Shown here in pieces: positions 7,401-11,449 of a DNA stretch of 11,449 bases. Within the stretch, counting starts at the first letter, position 1. Every line of letters starts with the position of its first letter. The stretch lies in contig CADCVT010000112.1 of NCBI GenBank assembly GCA_902806215.1, positions 1-11,449 on the forward strand. The letters run 5' to 3'. The DNA comes from an uncultured Solirubrobacteraceae bacterium (GTDB lineage: Bacteria; Actinomycetota; Thermoleophilia; Solirubrobacterales; Solirubrobacteraceae). A program made the position numbers and the translations under genes. The notes below the pieces were generated by a model. It saw only the letters and a list, made by a program, of their open reading frames with translations. It ran no database searches and had not been told where the DNA came from.

Positions 7401-10400
7401 TCGAGCCCCGCCGCCGGCCATGCGGTCACGATCGCGTCGGGCACCGCGCGCACCGGCCGCGACTTCGCCTCGTGGACGACCGCTTCGATCACGGGCATCG
7501 CCTTCGACGATGAGAACTTCGACGAGTCCGCGCGCGTCGGCACCGACGACCCGCTGCCGGGGCGCACGCTCTACCTCGACGACGACGGCGACCGGACGCG
7601 CGACGCGGGCGAGCCGACCGCGACGACCGACGGCTCGGGCGCCTACGCCTTCAGCGGCCTGCGCCCCGGGGCCCACACGGTCCGGCCGGTCATGCCCGAC
7701 GGCTCGGCCTGCTCGTTCCCCGACACGTGCTCGGCGACGGTGACGCTCGTCTCGGGCCAGATCGCGGCGAACCGCGACTTCGGCTCGTACGTCGGCGCGA
7801 CGGTCAGCGGCACGGTCTTCGAGGACCTCGACGCCGACGACGCCCCGCGGGAGCCGGGCGAGCCCGGCCTCGCCGGGCGCCGCGTCTTCCTCGACGCCAC
7901 CGACGACGGCAACGAGACCCGCGACGCGCACGAGCCCACCATGCTGACCGGTGCCGACGGCAGCTACGCGTTCTCCGGCGTCACGGCCGAGGACTGGCAG
8001 GTCCGGCTCGAGCTGCCCGCCGGGTTCGACTGCGACTCGCCCTCGCCGTGCCGCCGCGACCTCGCGCTGACCTCCGGCGCCACCGAGACCGGCCAGGACT
8101 TCGGCGTGCACACGACCGCCACCATCTCGGGCCACCTGTTCACCGACCGCGACGCCGACGGCGCCGCGCAGGAGTTCGGCGAGAACGACCAGCCCGAGCG
8201 CGACGTCTTCCTCGACGCCGACCTCGACGCCGTCAAGGACGACGGCGAGCGCACGACGACGACCGACGACCGCGGCGACTACGCGTTCGCCGGCGTGCAG
8301 CCCGGCACGTATCGGGTGCGGCAGGTGCTCCCCAGCGGGTGGACGTGCTCGACGCCCGACCCGTGCCTGCACGACGTCACCGTCGTCTCGGGCCAGGCCG
8401 TCACCGGCCGCGGGTTCTCCTCGTGGACGACCGCCTCGTTCACCGGCACCTACTTCGAGGACGAGGACGCCGACGGCGACTACCCCGAGCCCGCCGACGG
8501 CGGCGTCGCCGGGCGCACGGTCTACCTCGACCTCGACGAGGACGCTGCTCTCGACGGTGGCGAGCCGACGACCACCACGGCCGCCAACGGCGACTTCGGC
8601 TTCGCGAACCTGCCGCCCGACGAGTACGTCGTGCGCGCCGCCGCGCAGCCGGCCGCCTGGACCTGCTCGTACCCGCAGCCGTGCTTCGCCGCGATCACGC
8701 TCGAGGCCAACGAGCGCGCGCAGGACGTGAACTTCGGCGCCTGGACGACCGGCATCGTCGCCGGTGCGCTCACCCGCGCGTCCGACGGCGCCGCGATCGC
8801 CGGCTGGCCTGTCTACGCCGACCTCAACGGCAACGCCGCCCGGGACACGGGCGAGCCTGCCGACACCACCGACGCCACCGGCGACTACGAGCTCACGCTC
8901 GACCCGAAGGCCTACGCGATCCTCGAGGTCGTCCCGTCGGGCTGGACCTGCACGACGCCGGACCCGTGCCGTCACGACGTGACGGTCACGTCGCAGGCGA
9001 CGATCTCGGGGCGCGACTTCATCAACGTCCGGGCCGCCGCGCTGGCCGGCACGGTCTTCGACGACGCCGACGGCGACGGCAGCCGCGACGGCGGCGAGAC
9101 CGGCCACGGCGGCGTCCGCGTCTTCCTCGACGAGGACGGCGACGACGCGTTCACGACCGGCGAGCCGTCGACGACCACCGCCGCCGACGGCACGTGGGAC
9201 CTCGGCGTCGAGGCCGGCACGCACGACGTGCGCACCGAGCTCCCCGCGGACACCCGCTGCGACGTCCCCGCGGGCTGCGAGCGCTCGGCGACCGTCGCCT
9301 CCGGCGAGACCGCCGACGGGCTCGACTTCGCCCTGTGGCAGACCGCGTCGATCGGCGGCACGCTGACCGAGGACGAGGACGCCGACGGCAGCGGCGACGC
9401 GCCGCTCGCCGGCCGGACGGTCTACGCCGACCTCGACAGCGACGGCGCCAAGGACGACGGCGAGCCCGGCGCGACGACCGCGGGCGACGGCACCTACACG
9501 ATCTCCGGCCTCTCCCCCGGCACCCACGCGATCCGCCTCGTGGCGGCAACCGGGAGCACCTGCTCGGTCCCCGACCCGTGCATCCGGTCGGTCACGGTCG
9601 CCAGCGCGGCGGCGGAGACCGGCGCCGACTTCACCGTCTGGCGCGACGCGACGATCGACGGCGTCCTCGTCGAGGACAGCGACGGCGACGGAACCCGTGA
9701 CAGCGGCGAGATCGGCATCGAGGGCCGGACGGTCTTCGTAGACGGCAACGACAACGGCACCCGCGACGACGGGGAGCCGCAGGCGACCACCGGCGCGAGC
9801 GGCGCCTACGCGCTGACCGGCCTCAAGCCGGGCACGCACCGCGTGCGCGTCGTCCTGTCCACCGGCTGGCGCTGCGCGGCCGTCCAGAGCTGTGCCGCCA
9901 CCGTCACCACGAGCAGCGGCGACACCACGACGCACGACGTCGCCGCGTGGCGCCCGGCGACGATCAGCGGTACCGTCTTCGAGGACCGCGACGCCGACGG
10001 CGGCGCGCGTGAGGACGGCGAGGGGGCGCTCGCAGGGCGCACCGTCTTCGCCGACCTGAACGACGACGGAGACCTCGACGACGGCGAGCCGTCGGCCACC
10101 ACCGACGACGACGGCGCGTACGCCATCGGCGGCCTGGAGCCCGGCAGCTACGCCATCCGCCTCGTCGTCCCGTCCGGCTGGGAGTGCACCCGGCCCGCCA
10201 CCTGCACGGCGGACGTCGGCACCACCAGCGGCAGCACGCCCGCCGGCCCGGACTTCGGCCTCGTCACCGTCGCCGCCGACCTCGCCGTCGCGATCGAGCG
10301 CGACGCGGGCGACCTCGTCGCCGGCCGCCCCACCGGCTGGACGGTCACCGCACGCAACGGCGGGCCGTACAGCGCCCCGAACGCGACGCTCACGATCACC

Positions 10401-11449
10401 CTTCCCGACGGCCTGAGCAACGTCACGCTGACGCCGCCCGACGGCGTGACCTGCACGCGCGACGGCGCGACCATCACCTGCGACCTGGGCGACCTCCCGG
10501 TCGGTGCCAGCGCCGCCATCGCCATCGCCGGCGACGTCGGCCGCGGCATGGGCGGACGCGAACTGCCGGTGTCGGCCGCCGTCGGCAGCGATCGCTCCGA
10601 CCCCGTCGCGACGAACGACGAGGCCGCGCAGTCACCCGCCGTGAGCGCGATCAGCGACCTGCGCGCCGCGGCCGCCCTGCCGCCCAAGGCCAACGTCGGC
10701 GACGTCGTCGACCTCGTGCTCGAGGCGGCAAACGACGGACCGTCCGACGCCACCGGCGTCACGCTCGTCGCGACGCTGCCCCAGGGCCTCGAGGTCGAGA
10801 GCCTCCCCGAGGGCTGCACCGTCGCCGGCCGCGTCGTGACCTGCTCCTCCCCCGGCCTCGCGGTCGGCGAGACGCTGCGGCGCACCCTGCGCGTCCGCGT
10901 CACCGACGACGGCCCGCTGAACGTCCCGGTCACCGCGACGTCAGACCACCCCGATCCCACGCCGGCCGAGGCCGATGCCGACGTCGAGGCGTCGCCCGTC
11001 GCCGACGTGCAGGTCCTCGTCGTCGACCCACCGACCGTCGGTCCCGACGGCACCACCTACGGCCTCGACGTCCACAACGACGGCCCGTCCCCGGCCACGA
11101 ACGTGATCGTCGTCGACGGCCCGTTCCCCGGCGCGAAGATCGTGTCGGTCAGGCCGACGCAGGGCACCTGCGAGGTCGACGCGAACGGCGCGATCCGCTG
11201 CAAGCTCGGCACCATCGAGCCCGGAGCGGACGTCCGCATCGTCGTCGTCCTCGTCGTCGACGAGGACACCGACCCGACCACGGTCCACCCGCGTCCGACG
11301 GCCAGCGCGGAGGAGGCCGACCCGACGCCGGCCAACAACGTCAAGGCGCTCGAGCTCGCGCCGCGGCCCGCCCAGCCGGCTCCCGCCGCGACCGCCGCCG
11401 CACCCGCGGCCGAGCCCCGCCTCGCCGTCGCGGCGCCGAGCCCCGTGGC
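4434..11449 (+). CDS. Giant exported multidomain surface protein with 16 SdrD-B-like and 3 DUF11 modules (partial, 3' end outside window)
   Basis: The frame is open from GTG 4434 through the window end, 2338 complete codons without a stop; I read it codon by codon and found no frameshift. GTG 4434 is the only ATG/GTG/TTG in frame between a TGA at 4413 and the signal peptide core, but it has no good Shine-Dalgarno. The signal peptide has PRS repeats (2-7), hydrophobic core 11-25 and cleavage after ALA at 31. A globular domain spans about 32-288. Sixteen SdrD-B-like modules cover 291-1946, three DUF11 modules about 1949-2310, and a Pro/Ala-rich segment starts at 2311. SdrD B repeats form calcium-stiffened stalks on staphylococci, so an adhesive or structural role on the cell surface is the natural inference. 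No enzyme motif is seen. No LPXTG or other anchor is visible because the C-terminus is missing. It lies 52 bases after the ParB-like gene. Confidence 0.88.
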   Translation, partial: MPRSPRSPRCALVLALLVLAATLGLSPSALASPLPGSSFDSGDGNQEDTVGLDWQGANSAGRVVASPDANDDCFVGGVKELTPNAWAFNRSAGGCTPGKSNLRVAFANPESAATTTFGHFGFFRNDTTGNSFLTFELNQQAASWTNATGTTIPCRSNGDVLISFEVGGSSLTTSVYQWTGDGSGPPSCPNGAAGTFAGSGTVPATRFQGQMNASALIQNFIDAGIYGATFPANSFGEAAIDLPAVMQSMGQSRCFGFLQMQVHSRSSSSISSAMIDYTTPVPVYVQSCAVIGTQYQDTNGNGTRDGGEPPLAGFRMYADLDDDGVRDPGEPTGVSDAKGFYRLLGVPAGTVRVRQEPKAGWRCSQPSPCSYSRSIVSGGNSTGNDFGNLGPSTATGTTYDDLDGDGTRDADEPGLGTVRVYADLDDDGTFDDGEPFTSSAPDGTWSLNDVPAGTYRIRQVTPASWTCSAPAPCSSQHAFSSGSVVEGIVFGSYGPATLSGRVFEDLYGDGGAFGAGDTAVAGRQVFLDANGNDAFDVGERQTTTDASGLYSIGGLAPGAYTVRVTGATGWYCTRPAATDAACELTHTVTSAQPAGGRDFGLGRFATVSGSSFDDTNGNGVRDETGTLAGFTHYVDLDGDDAHDAGEPSAVSATGGGYTITGVRAGSWTLRQLPNGAYACTSPSPCTHALTVTSNGTVTARNFLDYVSRSVSGTVFNDTGTIGTVGEAGETGVHGFTVFFDDNGDGLVTTGETSTTTNSLGRYTLTRSANGSYEVKILVQSGWACSAPVPCRRTGSIGSGQSDADQHFGVRGPAVVTGTLFEDSDGDGAARETGEPGLSGRTVYVDLDGDAVKDAGEPEATTTATGAYSVSVGTSVAAGTYPVRQVLPTGWTCSRPVPCTHPVTTTSGSVSGRDFGSYTTGSISGTVSEDADADGDADGPLAGRSVSLDTDGDGTGDATATTDSAGFYAFPGLAPGSYAVRQVLPTGWTQSSPAAGHAVTIASGTARTGRDFASWTTASITGIAFDDENFDESARVGTDDPLPGRTLYLDDDGDRTRDAGEPTATTDGSGAYAFSGLRPGAHTVRPVMPDGSACSFPDTCSATVTLVSGQIAANRDFGSYVGATVSGTVFEDLDADDAPREPGEPGLAGRRVFLDATDDGNETRDAHEPTMLTGADGSYAFSGVTAEDWQVRLELPAGFDCDSPSPCRRDLALTSGATETGQDFGVHTTATISGHLFTDRDADGAAQEFGENDQPERDVFLDADLDAVKDDGERTTTTDDRGDYAFAGVQPGTYRVRQVLPSGWTCSTPDPCLHDVTVVSGQAVTGRGFSSWTTASFTGTYFEDEDADGDYPEPADGGVAGRTVYLDLDEDAALDGGEPTTTTAANGDFGFANLPPDEYVVRAAAQPAAWTCSYPQPCFAAITLEANERAQDVNFGAWTTGIVAGALTRASDGAAIAGWPVYADLNGNAARDTGEPADTTDATGDYELTLDPKAYAILEVVPSGWTCTTPDPCRHDVTVTSQATISGRDFINVRAAALAGTVFDDADGDGSRDGGETGHGGVRVFLDEDGDDAFTTGEPSTTTAADGTWDLGVEAGTHDVRTELPADTRCDVPAGCERSATVASGETADGLDFALWQTASIGGTLTEDEDADGSGDAPLAGRTVYADLDSDGAKDDGEPGATTAGDGTYTISGLSPGTHAIRLVAATGSTCSVPDPCIRSVTVASAAAETGADFTVWRDATIDGVLVEDSDGDGTRDSGEIGIEGRTVFVDGNDNGTRDDGEPQATTGASGAYALTGLKPGTHRVRVVLSTGWRCAAVQSCAATVTTSSGDTTTHDVAAWRPATISGTVFEDRDADGGAREDGEGALAGRTVFADLNDDGDLDDGEPSATTDDDGAYAIGGLEPGSYAIRLVVPSGWECTRPATCTADVGTTSGSTPAGPDFGLVTVAADLAVAIERDAGDLVAGRPTGWTVTARNGGPYSAPNATLTITLPDGLSNVTLTPPDGVTCTRDGATITCDLGDLPVGASAAIAIAGDVGRGMGGRELPVSAAVGSDRSDPVATNDEAAQSPAVSAISDLRAAAALPPKANVGDVVDLVLEAANDGPSDATGVTLVATLPQGLEVESLPEGCTVAGRVVTCSSPGLAVGETLRRTLRVRVTDDGPLNVPVTATSDHPDPTPAEADADVEASPVADVQVLVVDPPTVGPDGTTYGLDVHNDGPSPATNVIVVDGPFPGAKIVSVRPTQGTCEVDANGAIRCKLGTIEPGADVRIVVVLVVDEDTDPTTVHPRPTASAEEADPTPANNVKALELAPRPAQPAPAATAAAPAAEPRLAVAAPSPV
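4437..4463 (+). repeat. Three tandem 9-base units in the signal peptide n-region
   Basis: CCTCGTTCC occurs twice, then CCTCGTTGC, encoding PRS-PRS-PRC just after the proposed start. The unit length is a multiple of three, so gain or loss of a unit would change only the number of Arg residues in the n-region. Each junction contains a CCCC run (4444-4447 and 4453-4456), the kind of tract where single-base slippage would change frame. Confidence 0.8.
4527..5303 (+). other. N-terminal globular domain of the giant surface protein
   Basis: Residues 32 to about 290 precede the repeats. Visible landmarks are SSFDSGDGNQ near the start, LDWQG, DDCFVGGVKE, a beta-rich middle (FGHFGFFRNDTTGNSFLTFELNQ cut here into its parts FGHFGFF and FLTFELNQ), GDVLISFEVGG, and VHSRSSSSISSAMIDYTTPVPV at the end, followed by Cys288. 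I recall similar domains, with an F-x5-DGN start and a KSRSSSSFT-like end, at the front of other actinobacterial surface proteins with SpaA/SdrD-type repeats. By position it is the outermost part of the stalk and so the likely ligand-binding head. This family recollection is from memory and no ligand can be inferred. Confidence 0.5.
5304..10271 (+). repeat. Sixteen tandem SdrD-B-like modules
   Basis: Module starts are 5304, 5613, 5919, 6246, 6555, 6870, 7191, 7482, 7797, 8118, 8433, 8751, 9036, 9345, 9648 and 9957; lengths are 285-327 bases (95-109 residues). The consensus order is: a strand with SGTVFED; an acidic loop DxDGDGxRDxGEPG; LAGRTVYLD; a second loop LDGDGxxDxGEP; TTTxxxGxYxFxGLxPGTYxVRQVLPSGW; TCSxPxPC; and a closing strand VTVxSGxxxTGRDFGSW. 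The loops resemble the calcium sites of staphylococcal SdrD B repeats. Fourteen modules have a Cys-x5-Cys pair after the Trp region, module 3 has Cys-x9-Cys, and module 7 has none. The copies are clearly diverged in sequence, so the array is old rather than freshly amplified. Confidence 0.88.
10272..11363 (+). repeat. Three DUF11-type modules
   Basis: Modules begin near 10278, 10653 and 11001 and are about 115-125 residues each. Each has the DUF11 landmarks: a starting ADL/SDL/ADV strand; TVTARNGGPYSA, LEAANDGPSDA or LDVHNDGPSPA; a TLPDGL-like turn; a Cys pair (VTCTRDGATITC, GCTVAGRVVTC, GTCEVDANGAIRC); a GDLPVG or GTIEPG turn; and an ending with DPxPAN/TND-like residues. DUF11 modules are immunoglobulin-like repeats found in many bacterial surface proteins, often near the cell-proximal end. 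Here they would form the base of the stalk. After 11363 the protein turns Pro/Ala-rich (PAQPAPAATAAAPAAE), as in wall-spanning linkers. Confidence 0.8.

Noticed and set aside
4688..9700. Long + strand open frames in another phase (4688-7513 and 7727-9700)
   Set aside because: They are Arg-rich low-complexity readings of the same DNA in the wrong phase, without start signals. The continuous frame from 4434 explains the region.
4095..9935. A 1946-codon open frame on the minus strand opposite the giant gene
   Set aside because: The + strand frame shows a signal peptide, 16 related modules and conserved Cys/Trp positions. The minus-strand reading gives only low-complexity Arg/Val/Gly/Ala text. 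Codons rich in G at position 1 and C at position 3 (GAC, GGC, GCC, ACC) seldom create stops on the opposite strand.
5304..10271. Possible CRISPR array or DNA-level satellite because of the regular ~310-base spacing
   Set aside because: The units are far too long and diverged for CRISPR repeats. Similarity is at protein level and in phase with one open frame.
1..11449. tRNA, rRNA, insertion sequence or phage attachment site
   Set aside because: I saw no cloverleaf-like segment, transposase motif, terminal inverted repeats or duplicated att-like core.

Overview
The DNA is very GC-rich, with third codon positions almost always G or C. It uses GTG starts often and packs its genes on the + strand with 1-4 base stop/start overlaps. 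The gene content is a polyamine-type ABC transporter, a single-domain ParB-like protein, and exported proteins built from SdrD-B-like and DUF11 modules. This suits a high-GC actinobacterium. A soil lineage near Solirubrobacterales (Thermoleophilia) is my best guess, but nothing here, such as an rRNA gene, fixes the taxonomy.

Region 1 (1-2478) is an operon for uptake of a small cationic substrate. It holds the last codons of a periplasmic-type binding protein (PotD-like), two inner-membrane permeases (PotB-like and PotC-like), and a class I glutamine amidotransferase. The permease genes overlap by one base (TGATG), and the amidotransferase starts inside the stop of the second permease (GTGA). 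The four are therefore probably translated as a coupled unit, with the ATPase encoded upstream or elsewhere.

Region 2 (2479-4433) holds two single genes. One encodes a small exported protein with a signal peptide, one cysteine pair, a proline-rich linker and a beta-rich C-terminal part. The other encodes a stand-alone ParB/sulfiredoxin-fold protein of about 280 residues. The 90-base gap before the ParB-like gene contains two inverted repeats that share the octamer CGATCTCG, a candidate operator or terminator.

Region 3 (4434-11449, running off the window) is one giant exported protein, at least 2338 codons with no stop. Its layout is a signal peptide, a globular N-terminal domain of about 260 residues, 16 tandem SdrD-B-like modules of 95-109 residues, three DUF11-type modules, and the start of a Pro/Ala-rich stretch. 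Almost every SdrD-like module has two acidic loops of the calcium-binding type and ends in a Trp-x-Cys-x5-Cys motif. It looks like a long, rigid surface stalk stabilised by both metal and disulfides. The C-terminal cell-wall or membrane anchor, if there is one, lies beyond the window. Long open frames on the minus strand and in other + frames across this gene are by-products of its codon bias.
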